A DNA stretch of 64,000 bases from Oasisia sp. SBJ-2009. Lineage: Eukaryota > Annelida > Polychaeta > Sabellida > Siboglinidae. The stretch covers positions 48,483,013 through 48,547,012 of the forward strand of contig OZ024861.1 in the NCBI GenBank assembly GCA_964017155.1, written 5' to 3'. This document shows positions 27,140 through 40,429 of this stretch, piece by piece. The position numbers and the translations under genes were made by a program. The notes under the pieces are model-generated. The model saw nothing but the letters and a program-made list of their open reading frames with translations. It was not told where the DNA came from and ran no database searches. Positions within the stretch are counted from its first letter, which is position 1. Every line of letters starts with the position of its first letter.

Positions 27140-27240
27140 ATTCAACCTGTGCCTTGTCCCCTCTAATTAAACACTCATTGCCTTTAATTAAATACCCATT
27201 TAGTGCATAATGCCCAGGGTAACATATGTTTCTAGTTACC
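27140..27240. promoter_or_regulatory. Homeodomain-type word cluster
   Basis: TAATTA (27164-27169), TTAATTAA (27184-27191) and the POU-like GTGCATAATG (27203-27212) lie within 50 bases in a non-coding setting. Confidence 0.28.
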
Positions 27241-27699
27241 CCTGGCCAGAGGGGGGTGTTAAGGGAACTTCTCAATGGCGTATTATATTTATTAATCAAT
27301 ATTCTTCGAGTAACTTCAATAATGACTTGTCACAGATCCTATCATTGCTAATATAAATTTGCAATAGTTATCAAATATCTCGATTTATATCTACCTGGTA
27401 ATTAATGTGATGGATTAAACTAGTGAGAGATAGTGGACTAGAATTATTGAGAAAGTCCACAATGTTCTTAATGATTTCAGAATAGTGATAGATCACCATA
27501 TAAACTCAAATTTATCACTAAAGTAGATCAAACTACTCTATTACCTTCACACAGACAGAGAGCTGGTGACTTAAGAAGAATGTACAGATAGGAATTATAA
27601 GTGAGGACATGTCTTAAGCCTGAACTATAACATGAAGCAAAGGACAAATACCCCGGGGTACATGACAAAATCCACAAATAGAATATTAGGAATATAACA

Positions 27700-27875
27700 T
27701 TGAGTTAGAATTGTTAAACATGTTTTTATAATGACACTTACTGAATTATTTTATTATTATATTTTGTACTCTATTCAAATATATTTTATATATTTATTTT
27801 ATTTTATACACAATGTCCGTCCAAATGACAATGGATTGCCCTTACAGGAATGAATAAATTTGTATTGTATTGAAT
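27700..27875 (+). repeat. Probable LINE 3' tail
   Basis: A T-rich stretch is followed by GTCCGTCCAAATGACAATGG and AATAAATTTGTATTGTATTG. This is the form in which many LINE 3'UTRs end. No coding remnant is seen upstream. Confidence 0.35.
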
Positions 27876-27948
27876 CCATCCTAAAACTGTCTTGTGTAAT
27901 TTATTTCTTGCCTTAGTAAATACTTTCTTTTACTATTAGCAAAGAATG

Positions 27949-28030
<82 letters not shown>

Positions 28031-28568
28031 GCAATCCATACATCTTCAATACACTGAGCTATAATAAATTCAATACAAGGATTAGATAATCTAATACCAG
28101 TCTAAGCCACAAGTCATACACCCAGCCTTCTCCAACACCTGTTAAGTGGTGTGACATATTAATCATCCTCGGGATAAGTGTACTTACATTCTGATACCTC
28201 CGCTTGATACTCATAACCCAGGAGCATACGCCCATGTAGAGCAGATAATAGCTTCTGAAATGACCATGTAACAGCCTGTCAGGCCTATCGCTGACCACCC
28301 CACAGGGTTATGACCCCTTGGTGGCCTAGAAAGCACACTTGCCGAACCAATGTTACATTTCCTTCCATAAACTACAGCCAATGAGCAACTTTAGGAGCGA
28401 GTCGCTCGCGTTTCGGCGACATTCGCATAGCGGCAGAGGCAATGAAACTAATAGACGCAACATGAAAATGCCAAAGCACCTGCTATGACTAAGAAATGAA
28501 ATTCGGCTGATTTGCGGGGTATTTTTGTCTCGGCCAGTAGAGACAAGATAGTCTGATCGCTGGTGTCA
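27876..28568. other. (AT)n tract then unique sequence
   Basis: (AT)n at 27953-28030. At 28390-28402 a perfect short palindrome GAGCGA-G-TCGCTC lies in a CpG-rich patch. No gene. Confidence 0.6.
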
Positions 28569-28770
28569 TGTGTGTGTGTTTGTGTATGTGTGTTTGTGTA
28601 TGTGTGTTTGTGTGTTTGTGTATATGTGTGTGTTGGTGTGTGTGCGTGCGTGCATGCGTGCATGGGTGCATGCGTGCGTGTGTATGCGTGCATGTGCGTG
28701 TGTGTACAAGCATCTGCACATGTGAATAACATGCATGCACAGTTGTGCACATGTGTATGTAGATCCTATA
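28569..28770. repeat. Degenerate TG-rich tract (TGTG/TGCG/TGTA)
   Basis: About 200 bases of TGTGTGTTTGTG, TGCGTGCATG and similar. A second, pure AT-to-TG tract lies at 28836-28880. Confidence 0.85.
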
Positions 28771-28833
28771 TTTAAAAAAATCATTAGGTCAATAAATGTA
28801 TGTTATTTAATATATATATTTTTGTGAACAACA

Positions 28834-28880
<47 letters not shown>

Positions 28881-30109
28881 GGCTTGCACGTGTGCATTAA
28901 TCAGCCAACTTCAAAGAACTATCATCACACTATGTTACCTATCAACAAATAAACATCAATACTTGTCCTTACTGACCAGCAGCCAACAATGACCAGCCTA
29001 AACATCTGCCTAAATACCAATACACACATCAGTCGCGTTATATAACCTTTTCACCACAAGGACATGACATGATACTCAATCAACTAATCTCTTTCAAGCA
29101 GACATTTGGCGCCCGGTGGCCGTGCCCAAGCACCACCCGACCCACCCTCGCCCGCCCGCTCCGGCACGCCCAAGAATCACCTGTGGCGACTAACTTCATC
29201 TCTTAATAATGCCACCTCTTTTTACGTGCAGCATTGTGCCGGGAAGCGTTTGATGTGTATTTTGAGCCTCGTATTTTATTCATTTAATCCGTGCCCTCTT
29301 CACACCTGTCAGGTTCCTTCAGGAACGCAAGGACCCACTGCACTAAACAAAACAAACTGAGTCACCGACAAATGTCGGTCGGTCCGCAGACAACACGAAA
29401 CGATGTTGCTATTTTTACAAATAAATACAACGAAGGCCGCGAGTTAACAATAGCCTGGCAACCAGGCACTGGTAATGACTTCAGGTAGATTAATTGACGT
29501 GTAGATTACCTGGTTCATCAACCCAGTGGGTGTATCAAGCTGTTCTGTGGAGATGTCAAGCTCACTCATTACCAGATGCAATAGATACCATCTCTAAACC
29601 ACAGAAATTTAAACAAACTCTAATTACCCAGTCCTAATTTTAGAGGTCCTAAACAAAAGGTAACCAAGCTAAATATCATGGGGACTAAACCCCTGATCTC
29701 ATCATTAAAAAGGTAAAAGTAAGTTCTTACATAGCGCAGTTTCCAATCCTCAGGACTGCTCAAAGTGCCTTACACTGGCATACCTGTTCAATCAAACACC
29801 CTCTCGGCTTCTCTGGGAAGCATCCAGCCACACTGCAATTAATGCAGGCCATACAAATAGCCACCACTGTCTTCCACTCCAATGGAATCCCAGGCATCAC
29901 AAAATCAAGGTCATGAACCTGTGTTTAATTAATTACTGTTCTCTATTCTTAGACTAATTTCAAAACTATTTTTATATAATAATAACTATCTGGTAACTTC
30001 AACACTGATAATTAATAAATGATCTGCTAATCATTAAAATAAAACTACAAAACTAACTTTATTGACCAACACCAAACACCAAACTCACTTTCACTTTCTA
30101 AACAAAGTG
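28881..30109. other. Non-coding stretch with a GC-rich patch
   Basis: 29100-29240 is C-rich with many CCGCC/CGCCC words (possible GC-box sites); the rest is unique AT-rich sequence. Confidence 0.5.
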
Positions 30110-30620
30110 CCAACGAAATGACAAAATCAACTCTGTCAATTTGTTTTCATGACATTATGACAAACAATAATGATGCATACCCCGGCACTGACCATGGCAA
30201 ACGCTGTCAATTACTTAACCAATCAGCACACGCTGGGCGCACAACAAGTGATTATCTTTCCGAGCAAAGTGGCCGCCGCGGCTAGCCACGCGAATGTGGC
30301 TAAGACCGAGAAACAACTCTCGTTACGCCATTGTTAATGCGGGCGACATTCATAACAATCAATACGGCCATGCGACATGCGAACAATACGACATTGTCAC
30401 ACTTTGCCTGGCTGTCACTTTGCCATAATCGGCTCGGGATCTGAAAGCAAAATACCGCCTAATTCAAGTAATCGAAGTGGAACGAGGGCGTGGACCGAGG
30501 GGGGAGGGTGGGGAACGTCCGAGTGACACGCTCGCGTCCAGGCTTAGTGACCAATGACCGTAATGACAACGCGACAATGATGGCCGCGACTCGAATAAAA
30601 CGATCACGGGATTACGTGAT
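30110..30620. promoter_or_regulatory. Enhancer-like island with clustered SOX cores
   Basis: A CpG-rich block. CCATTGTTAATG (30328-30339), AACAAT (30354-30359), AACAAT (30382-30387) and ATTGT (30393-30397) fall within about 75 bases. A short frame near 30490-30670 is not protein-like. Confidence 0.3.
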
Positions 30621-30879
30621 CAAACAGTCTGACCACCAATGGGTGGACGGTCAGTGTTGTTTTTACCCATGATGCACCAATCAACCTGTGCATCTCATAC
30701 AATGTATTCGTTCGGTCAGAAAATTGCTATCACTGGAGGTGTCTATGTTTATACTTGGGTAGATATCTGGAGGGGGGCAGGTACACAGAGGCACTACAAG
30801 GTGTTGTTAAGCCCCTTTCACAGAGAATTCCTCTCGTTATTTCAGATTAGTTACTCCAAAACAACTCACTGTTAACGAC

Positions 30880-32480
30880 GCTTACAGAACTAGCATAAAA
30901 TGAAAATGTTGACATTTACATTTAGAATATCTACATTTTCATGTTTAGTGTAAACTGTTTTACTTGTTAATATGATTTATTGATATAGCCAATAAAATAT
31001 CTGGTGTGTATAACAACCTTTATTTATGTCATGATTAAATTTACCCTAACAAATTATTATATGTAAAGTTTAAAAGTTTGTTTTACAGTGAATCATTTTT
31101 TTTAATGCAATGAAATACTTTGGATATTTGATTTTTACAAAATCAATACTACAGTTACAGTAACACAAAAACTACTTGTTGACACATTGATCCTAATATC
31201 ACAAACCAAAATTTCACAATTTTATATTATTGAGCAATTGTGAAATGGCCCCTTAGTGATGTCAGACCAGCTTGAAACAGTTTGATGTGTTTTAGTTTGA
31301 TGACTGTATTGATACTCACTATGTGGCAGCACCAGTCAACAAAATTTTCAAACACTCATACACAGCATGTCTAGTGTTAGCCTAGTGCACAATCTAAAAA
31401 TACCATCGAAAAAAGAATACTTTTATGATGTAATGAATTATAAATGTGTGTTTTGTACGTCAGTCTGTTATCAACCATCTAGCAATTTGTCAACATCAGC
31501 ATTCTTCGAGAAATTTAAGGTCATATAATTATGAACCCTGGACATCAACGCATTTAGTTCAATAGATATTACAAGTTATAAATATTTTAGTCTGGTTGCT
31601 GCATTGGTGATAAATTTGATGTTTGATCAAACACTTAAAATAATAACTGGCATTGTAAACAAAACAGTGACATATTTATACACATAATTCATATTATAAT
31701 ATATATATGATTAAAAAATTTACTGCACATCAAAAAATATATATATATATATATTGATTTAGATGTGTAGTTAATTTTTTAATCACCTGTTAGTTTTACA
31801 CAATCTATAAAAAGGCAACAACTAGAAATACGCAATTAACCAAAAACAAACAGAAATTAAACTTACTGCCTTAACCAACTAAATCCCCTAAACCATGATT
31901 GCTCAAATGCAAACATTATTCTATAAAATGCACTCTTTCAACTTGCAAACAGCCTCATGAAAAACACAATGAGAAGTATCATAATACAACAGATAATACG
32001 CGGTGTAACCAATATGTCAAATCAATCTGTAAAAACATATTTTCCTCAGAAACCACCATCGTTGCACCAAGAGTGCCCAGAGAAACATTTGATGGGCAAC
32101 ATACAGGCCATGACAGAAACCCATCGGAAGCTTTGACAACCAACTCCTCTGAGATTCCTTAGATAGGTATACTATCCAGCAGGAGTCTGACAAGAATTTA
32201 TCAAACTGATCTGTCCGCAGTCAAAGGGCCCGACAGTTAATCCACATAAGCGATAGGCACATACAGAGACATCGATCCTTCCATTCAGTTGAACCACCGA
32301 TCTATTGTAGTGATGCCTGTGAGTGAGATGTATAATAAATCCGCTCAAAAACATCTAATTTATCACACTAACTGCAGAAGGATCTCAAATCACTCATAGT
32401 TATTTCTAGGCGATAACTTAAAGTTGTTTACATAGATGTCTCTTTTGTACTGATGACCTTGTACAAAAAATATTTAATTG

Positions 32481-32519
<39 letters not shown>

Positions 32520-32651
32520 AAAATAATTAATAGAGTAATGTTTTAGTAAAAAATATTATTTACAAGTGACTTTGGAATTAATATAATATTAGTATGTTTG
32601 AACTTAGATTGATTGGTGCTGCCACAAAAATAACTACACATTTTAATATAA

Positions 32652-32722
<71 letters not shown>

Positions 32723-33080
32723 ATATATATATATAATATATATAATATATATTTATATATCTTCATCACCATCATGCTGTCGATCACAATGCGACAAAGA
32801 CTGCTTCCATCACTTGACTACTGCTCTCCATTTTCTATTTTCTAAATAAAGTGTCAACTTATTACAAATATTACAAAATCATCAGGAAAAATATTACATT
32901 ATTATCGTTTGACTAAATTAATGTTTCAAAAGATTCATATGATAAACCTTCTAATTTTCTTTATAATAAATATTATGAAGACACAGTGCAGATTAACAAC
33001 ACTGAAATGAACTGCATATCAGGGCTCTCAAGGAAAGAATAACCAATCAACCAATCAAAATGCCTGGTTTAGCAGGCCAC
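30880..33080. other. AT-rich non-coding stretch with AT microsatellites
   Basis: (AT)n at 31736-31754, 32482-32514 and 32656-32755. No gene or recognisable repeat otherwise. Confidence 0.65.
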
Positions 33081-33277
33081 ACCAATGCATCAACACACAC
33101 AGATCAGTCAACAGCATGACCAGTTACATAATGACAGGACTGCCCACTGTCCAGCTATGCCAACACCACTGACCACCAGCAGCTATATTTACCCCCATAA
33201 CAACTGGGCAACTTGTCAACAAGACAACACCTATCTGCTACTGACACCCCATCCCGCTGCCTTTCCCAAACACCCCT

Positions 33278-33380
33278 TCCCGTCCCGTCCCGTCCCGTCC
33301 CGTCCCGTCCCGTCCCGTCCCGTCCCGTCCCGTCCCGTCCCGTCCCGTCCCGTCCCGTCCCGTCCCGTCCCGTCCCGTCC
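33278..33380 (+). repeat. (TCCCG)n pentanucleotide array, about 20 copies
   Basis: A pure array. The minus strand is (GGGAC)n, a run of G-triplets with two-base loops and so a textbook G-quadruplex motif. Reading frames across it (PSRPV or GRDGT repeats) are by-products. Confidence 0.95.
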
Positions 33381-34009
33381 CTTCCCTCCACACCCCTGTG
33401 GCTTATGGCCAAGAAATCTGACCAGATGTGCTGGGCTGGTCAAGCTGACCATCAAGTTAATGGTCAGTGCCGCCCACTATAAATGACACCAGTGGTCAAG
33501 ATAATAAGTGACCACCCTGCCTACTTTGTCCAGGGTGATCAGACCCATTATGACTGGACATTGACAAGTGGGTGGGAATATCTTCCCATAAGGCACTATA
33601 TCTTCACTGACACCCCAAATTCTGACACCCCTGCCCTGCGGGGTATACATTATGGATGTTTTATCAGTGAGTTATCCACACTTGGAAGGTACATCTTGGA
33701 TTTTTAGAAGGTAATATTTTTCTACTCAAGAATCCAGTCTTATTAAAATAAATGCAAGGTTAAGACACTAAGAATAAACTGAAGACTAAGAAATATTTAA
33801 ACATACCGTAGATTGCACCGAGAAAGAAGTTACCATTTATAAGTAAACATATAACTTTTTACTGCTTTTTTAAACCCATCGGATATACTGTCAACCTATA
33901 ATATTCACTTCAAAAAGTCACAATATAATTTGAGAGTTTTACTTACTGCATCGTATCATCGGAGAATTATCAACATAAACCTTTTACTAACTGGAATTTT
34001 TATTTTTCA

Positions 34010-34440
34010 TCATGTCCCCTGACCGCCATAAATCACATCACATGACCTGACCGTAACCTGTGACTTGACCGCAGTGTCATGTGACCTGACCGCCGAGTCA
34101 TGTGCCCGATGATTGGCAATCATGCTGCTTTGTCAAGTGATTGATCATTTCAAGAACAAACCGTCCCCCGTGAGCGGCGCTAAAACGCATGACGTCTTTA
34201 TGTTGCCCGCCGCGAATCGTCACTAAAGGACTGCGCTGAAAACATGCATGCCATTGCCGCCACGAGACCGAACGATGCTTCGGTGAAGGCTCCGGGGAAA
34301 TGAGAAGGCATGATGGAAGCCTCAAACTGGTCACAGTAACATGTCACATCTCGCCTCGGCAAAGATGTGTTACACATTAGCGCAGTTGCCTTTGTTCATT
34401 TCACTGAGAACTATGACTGTAACGCTCGTCAACATCCAAA
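34010..34440. promoter_or_regulatory. Island with repeated TGACCTGACC words
   Basis: TGACCTGACC (34043-34052), TGACTTGACC (34061-34070) and TGACCTGACC (34082-34091) are spaced 18 and 21 bases apart. Each is a head-to-tail pair of nuclear-receptor-like half-sites. The CpG-rich remainder has no convincing frame. Confidence 0.3.
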
Positions 34441-34566
34441 GAAATATGGGCGGATATAAGAAATCTTACGCTTTTATATCAAGTAAATCTCTGCCAACCC
34501 ATGCTGAGCTAAATCTTTGAAACATTTATAGTTTTTATCTATCCGAGAGAGACCAAAAAAGTGACA

Positions 34567-34699
34567 TATTTACCAATGTACCGTCAGCTAGAAAAAATGT
34601 ATACAATATAGTCAATGGACGTAGGACGGGCACATGTGTTTAACATATGTGTCCATTTACAATATTGTTTATTTTTTTCTAGCTGACAGTTCATTAGTA
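34567..34699. mobile_element. Fold-back MITE with about 50-bp inverted arms
   Basis: GTCAGCTAGAAAAAA (from 34583) pairs with TTTTTTCTAGCTGAC (ending 34687). The similarity continues inward through ACAATAT and AATGGAC and outward to TA dinucleotides at 34567-34568 and 34698-34699. TA flanks suggest a Tc1/mariner-type target, but that is inference. It has no coding capacity. Confidence 0.6.
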
Positions 34700-35815
34700 C
34701 AGAAATAAAAACATGGCTATGTGCCTGATGCCAGACGGTGAGGTCTGTTTCCTTCTCTGTAATTTATTGTCTATCTCAATAAATCTGTCACTTTTTTTGT
34801 ATCTTTTGTAGTAATAATACTAATAATAAGTTTGGGTATTTTAACACAAAATAAAATATTTGTGTATCATTACTCATAACAGGATGAGTCAAATGGTTAA
34901 GTGAAATGGTTAAGTGAAATGGTTAAGTGAAATGGTTAAGTGAAATGGTTAAGTCTGAGACGTAATAAAACAACAAAGGCGCAGTCACAGAATGATGTCA
35001 CTCTAGTGGACAAGTAAGATATCACAGGGGGCTGCTGAGTGCCCCCTTGACCACTGGGCATTTCACCCTGGTGTGCAGGACAAGAAGTGACCACTTCCTT
35101 GTGGGGTTATTCACCAGGGGGCAGCATTATTGAAACTATATTCACCCCCTGAATGTAATAACCCGTGGGGACCTGTGGTAATGTAAACAGAGTTTACCTT
35201 GTGGATGTTATTTGTGTGATAACCTCAAAATCGCAAATAACATTCTGTTTAACGTTTCGATCATCAATGCAAAAGAATGGTAAAAGAAAATTTATTTCAA
35301 CAAGTGAAAATAACATAATTGTCACGTAAGGAAATATAACCCAATCCACTACCTTCCATATTGATAAAAATTAGTAATGCATAATTTAATTTATAATGCA
35401 GTAAATTAATGTCTAATTTAAATTATAATGTATCAATATAAATCTTATTTTTCTACATAATGATTGTATATTTGGACAACTAAAAATAAATTCTTAACTC
35501 GCAAGAAACATACAATACTTAGCAAATAAATTACTATTGCTGCCAGTCCACCAATTAATTACTTTGTAGAATTTTAGGGTGTCTAAAAACGTAGACGTTA
35601 CATTATTAAAAACTCCACAATAGGGGCCTGATACAGCATACAACAACCTGTTGCATTCTGGTACTATTGTGCATAACGAATTAAAACACAAACATGGTTA
35701 TTTACAGAAATAAAAACATGGCTATGTGCCTGATGCCAGATGGTGGGAGTCTGTTTCCTTCTCGACAAAAATATGTCATTTATTGTCTATATCAATAAAT
35801 CAACACTCAGTCACC
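34698..35815 (+). repeat. Direct repeat pair of about 95 bp, 1 kb apart
   Basis: TACAGAAATAAAAACATGGC, then TATGTGCCTGATGCCAGA, then GTCTGTTTCCTTCTC and TTTATTGTCTAT occur at 34698-34793 and 35703-35815. The first copy starts at the TA that closes the fold-back MITE. Confidence 0.75.
34891..34955 (+). repeat. 13-bp minisatellite (ATGGTTAAGTGAA), five copies
   Basis: Five perfect or near-perfect tandem units in otherwise unique sequence. Confidence 0.9.
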
Positions 35816-36530
35816 TAGTATACATTCCTGCAGAGGAACAGTTGCATCAACAGTGTACAGACCCTTCATTATCCCCCACCCATAAGTCATCATCACCACT
35901 TAATGCATCTTATCCAACCGGGTAATTTCCTACAATAAATCCCACCCAGCCACAGATGGACCCACCCAAACAGCCCCTCCCTGGGGCTGTCCCTCCACGG
36001 GCTACTGCCCTGAAGACGCATTTGTTTTATAGCCAATATCCATTTCTAGACACTGACATTTCATGGGAGATCATTTCCAGTGACACCCCAGCACTTAACG
36101 GTGATGATGTCCGCTGTAAATGCAAATGGGGCTTGTCCAATAAGAGGACAATGACACACTTCTGTATAAAGCACACCACGTGATCGCATTGATAAGTGTC
36201 CCTATAAAGAACGCATAATGTGGACATATTTATGGTGGAAAGACATTGATCAAACAGTTACTTTCAATGGGGCACCTCATATTGCTGCATATTTCTTCAT
36301 GGTAATTCTGACAGAAGATACCAATGGTGGTCAATCAAGATAGCTGTGCTGTAACTCAATCCTCTGTGGGCATCTTAACCACAGGTGTCACCACATGGAA
36401 CTATACAATATTGACCAATTAGGGCACTGGTGTTTTCATGCTGCGAGGCAGCTGTTTGATATCTTGTTCCACTGGGCACCACATTGGGGCCAAGGTTTGT
36501 AGTGTCTTATCTTTATTGTTACTATCATCA

Positions 36531-36736
<206 letters not shown>

Positions 36737-36748
36737 ATATATATATTA

Positions 36749-36832
<84 letters not shown>

Positions 36833-38640
36833 TACATTGGTTGCAAACAACATAGTAATATTTTAGACTCATATAAATTAGTAATATTTTTTCCACATAC
36901 TAAAGAATGCTAATAACTAACTGGAGGTTCACTATTATCTATAAGTATAAACAAATATTAAGCATTATTAATTAATACTGGTTTACACACATTAAAACCC
37001 TTAGATTTTAAACTTAATTCCAAATGTCCTCTAAATTTCTGTTGCTGCCAATAACCTTATGCACATGCGTAAAACCTTTGTTCCGACAGACAAAACCTGT
37101 ATCAAGTATTACGTAAATACATAACTTAACTACCTTTTCGGAAATACAACATCAACTGGCATACACCACAGACTAATGCTACACAGAAGCAACTGCACAT
37201 GAGCGCCCAGGAGGAGATTCTGTCAATGCATCCCCCGAAGTCGGCATATTAATACAGGTTGATACTCATTGCCCTTAATGAGTCACTCTTCGCCACATGG
37301 ACCCAGACGACAACAGTAAGATTCTGGGCAATGAAACACTAAGTGTGACTCGCCATAAACAAGAAGCAGTTGTCATTTCCAATACAGCTAAATGGCAGAC
37401 AGAGAGGGAAGAATGCTAATCTTTATGTCCCCAATATCCCCGCGGGAATCATCGTCCCTTCGCTGGCAGGCTATTAGTTCTATAGGCACACTACAGAAAT
37501 GGCCAATCATCATTGTCAAGCTAACAGACCCGTCTAACTGCACCCGGCAGGTAGGTTTTATTACACGAGATAAATCCTTGCGATCCATATCAACAATTGA
37601 TTTGTATCTTGCTAGATTTATATAAGGCATAAGTATCCTTCTTTGTTACTAGTAGGACAGTCCACTGACAAGTGAATTAGGCACAACACTGTGGTAGGTT
37701 AAATAGTATGTATTACATAAATTATACAACAAAAACACACAATGACTAAACCCTGAAATAACTATTTTCTCTGTTTTAACATTTGATGAAATATCAACAA
37801 AACATCCCTGATTATGCATAACAGACTTACAAGAAACTTTTCATTTATTTTATTGGTTTTTATTTCATAGTTTCAAGAGGAAGCAGGCGTCAACAAAAGT
37901 GGACAGGATTGGAGGGAAATAGATAGAGAAATAGCTTTTATGTGGACATCTTATTTTAGAGGGGTAAAAACACAGATTTGACAAATGCGGGAATGGAATA
38001 GAGAATGAATGAGAGACAGACAGTGAAGAATTTCTTTTCATTTCTTCATAAGACTATGTACATCATAATAATAATTTATTTTTAAATCACCAGAGGTTCG
38101 TAGAATAAGTTTATTAACGTTTTAATATCAATTTTTTTATATTAACTGTTTTAAGAGAGCACACACCGCCCCCACCTCAAGCGCACAAGCTTCGATTGGA
38201 CTTTTAATGCCCGGAATGGGCCCAGTCCAGTATATGGAAGAAGAAGAAGATACTAGTGACAAGCTCTCTAATCTGCATCCTCCCACAAACACCCTGACAT
38301 CTCACCCCTATCGGATCATAATAACCCCCCAGTAGGATCCAAGGTAAATATTTAAGACTGTCAACAGAAAACTGAGAAGGGCGAAGGAAATGAAGCAACA
38401 AACACAGCACCAGGCACCAGCCTCCTGCTAGTGGTCTAATTAATGACACGCTGATAAGTATGGCACTGACCAATGGCTTGACCACTTACTGACGGTCCAG
38501 TGTACACAGTGACCACATCTGCTACTGGTCAGTCATCCCTCTGTCCTAAGACAACAAATAGAGTAACACTGGTGATAAGTCACTGGAGATGAGGTTACTG
38601 TCACTGTCACTGAATATGTAGCACTCACTGTCATGTCACC
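36737..38640. other. Long (AT)n then unique sequence, no gene seen
   Basis: (AT)n runs to about 36831. The block 37380-37630 is open on both strands and CpG-richer, with no recognisable protein, so a conserved non-coding element is possible. TGACCACT words cluster at 38440-38600. Confidence 0.5.
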
Positions 38641-38650
38641 ACTTGCTACA

Positions 38651-38820
38651 GGGGACAGACCACCATTTCCTGCATCCTCCTCCTCCTCTGACAACTGGGG
38701 ACAGACCACCATTTCCTGCATCCTCCTCCTCCTCCTCCTCCTCTCACAACTGGGGACAGACTACCATTTCCAGCATAATGCTCTCACAACTGGGGACAGA
38801 CCACCATTTCCTTCACCATC
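38651..38820 (+). repeat. Four-copy minisatellite with variable (TCC)n
   Basis: Each copy starts GGGGACAGACCACCATTTCC (at 38651, 38697, 38752, 38792). Lengths differ because the internal TCC run and the tail vary. Confidence 0.88.
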
Positions 38821-39601
38821 TTACAAGTTTTATTTTGTCTAATTCAGTTTCAAATGTGTTCTGTAAAGTCTGAGAAGTGTGTCTACCATTTGTCAGTCTT
38901 CTGTATCAAGTCATAATTCTTCATTGTCCTGTTGATTGGTATTTAAATCTTACCACCTAAGTCACAGCTAAACTGTCCTTAACCAGGTCTTTCTCTGGAT
39001 TTGAATGTATTTAAAACGAAGTTTGTTGTTACTGAACATTAATTAATCTTATTACTGCTGCCTATCAAAATGCAATAAAAGGTCTAAAACTGCTTATTTC
39101 TTACTTTGAACATGTGACTGTCACATGATCCAGCATCATCCCTAATTACTGGCCAGTCAGTTTTTAATCCTTCCTACTTGAAACATTATTCCACCCGATC
39201 CCAGTGCCTACTGATCCAGATCAAAACTGGAAGAATGTGAAAATGCCCCTTTAAGAGGGAACACCTCCGCTAAATAGGGTTTAGTAAGCGACCTCTGCAA
39301 TTAAAACTGCCAAAAGACTTTCCCCAATGCCTTAGACTTGCTGGGGAAAAGCCAGAAACCTGGGACCTGTTTATCCACTTACCACTTAATCCCCTGTCCA
39401 GTATTAACGCTAACGATGCACTAATAATGCATTCTATCCTTCCCACTGCACCAACACACATTCCACAACCAGCAGCTATCATATCCAGTACATAGCCATC
39501 TTCTGTTGGCTGCCAGGAGAGGCAACATGCTATCAGAACGTAACCATTATTCTCTGTTGAGGAAATGCAGTAAAACTCCAGGGTGGAGATTGTTTCCTTT
39601 G

Positions 39602-39608
39602 GTGTGTG

Positions 39609-39652
<44 letters not shown>

Positions 39653-39654
39653 TG
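39602..39654. repeat. (GTGC)n tetranucleotide array
   Basis: About 12 GTGC units after a short GTGT run. Cys/Val or His/Ala/Arg/Thr repeat frames across it are artefacts. Confidence 0.93.
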
Positions 39655-40029
39655 TTGTTTGTTTGTGGATGCTTGCATGTGTTTGCATGTTTGTGTGCAT
39701 ACACTCAGGTGTGTGAATGCATGTATATGTATGTACTTGCGTATGAAATATCGTAAATTTTGTTGTTGTTACATTTTCTGGGGTAACTCTTTCATGAATT
39801 GACTGAACATGTCCAGATTGTTGCACTAATTGAGCTTTTAATAATCATAATACATAAATTGTATAACATCAAATATGGCTTAAAACTTACAAATCTATGC
39901 ATATCAAAATGACCTACGCTTATATATGTATACATGCTCTTGTTTAGACAATAATGGAAACAACACAACTTTTTCACAATCACTTAATTACTCCCACCTC
40001 TCAAACTCATAAAAAATTCTTTTAATTGT

Positions 40030-40429
40030 CACCACGACTGCAGAAATATAAAATAAAAATGGCGATCTGACCCCGGAAGAACCATGCCATAGTCCTCAAA
40101 CCAGGGACGTCTGCCACGAGGTCCTGCACCTTGGGCCTATGACCCGGACACCACCGATGTGGCCCCTGCACACTGAGTCATCTTGAGAGAGGACTGTGTC
40201 ACACACGGTACGGAGGCTGATCTCATCCTGTGATGACTCATTCACTGTTTAGCCGTGCCGGGAAACAGCCACATTGTAGAGGCCCGCTTACACAAGCCGG
40301 CCACAGTGATCAATATCAGGAGCGGGTCGAAACGAACGAAACGTAAGCGGCGGCCGTCGCTCGAGCAATCGGTGGTTTTGGTCGAGATTTCTGGCGCTGT
40401 GATTGCAATGGAATCACACAAACTATGTG
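40030..40429. promoter_or_regulatory. CpG-rich island, no gene
   Basis: A GC-rich block with AACGAACGAAACG and GCGGCGGCCG, ending in the 24-bp palindrome. Frames on both strands overlap and look random. Confidence 0.25.

Noticed and set aside
33085..33486. Pro/Ser/Arg-Val and Gly/Arg/Asp repeat frames
   Set aside because: By-products of the TCCCG array.
36027..36227. Minus-strand frame with LEMISHEMSVSRNGYW, considered as a BH3 region for BAK
   Set aside because: It lacks the LxxxGD core and suitable splice sites.
39270..39704. 144-residue minus-strand frame
   Set aside because: It begins in the GTGC microsatellite and continues into sequence with no recognisable protein; the opposite strand is also open.
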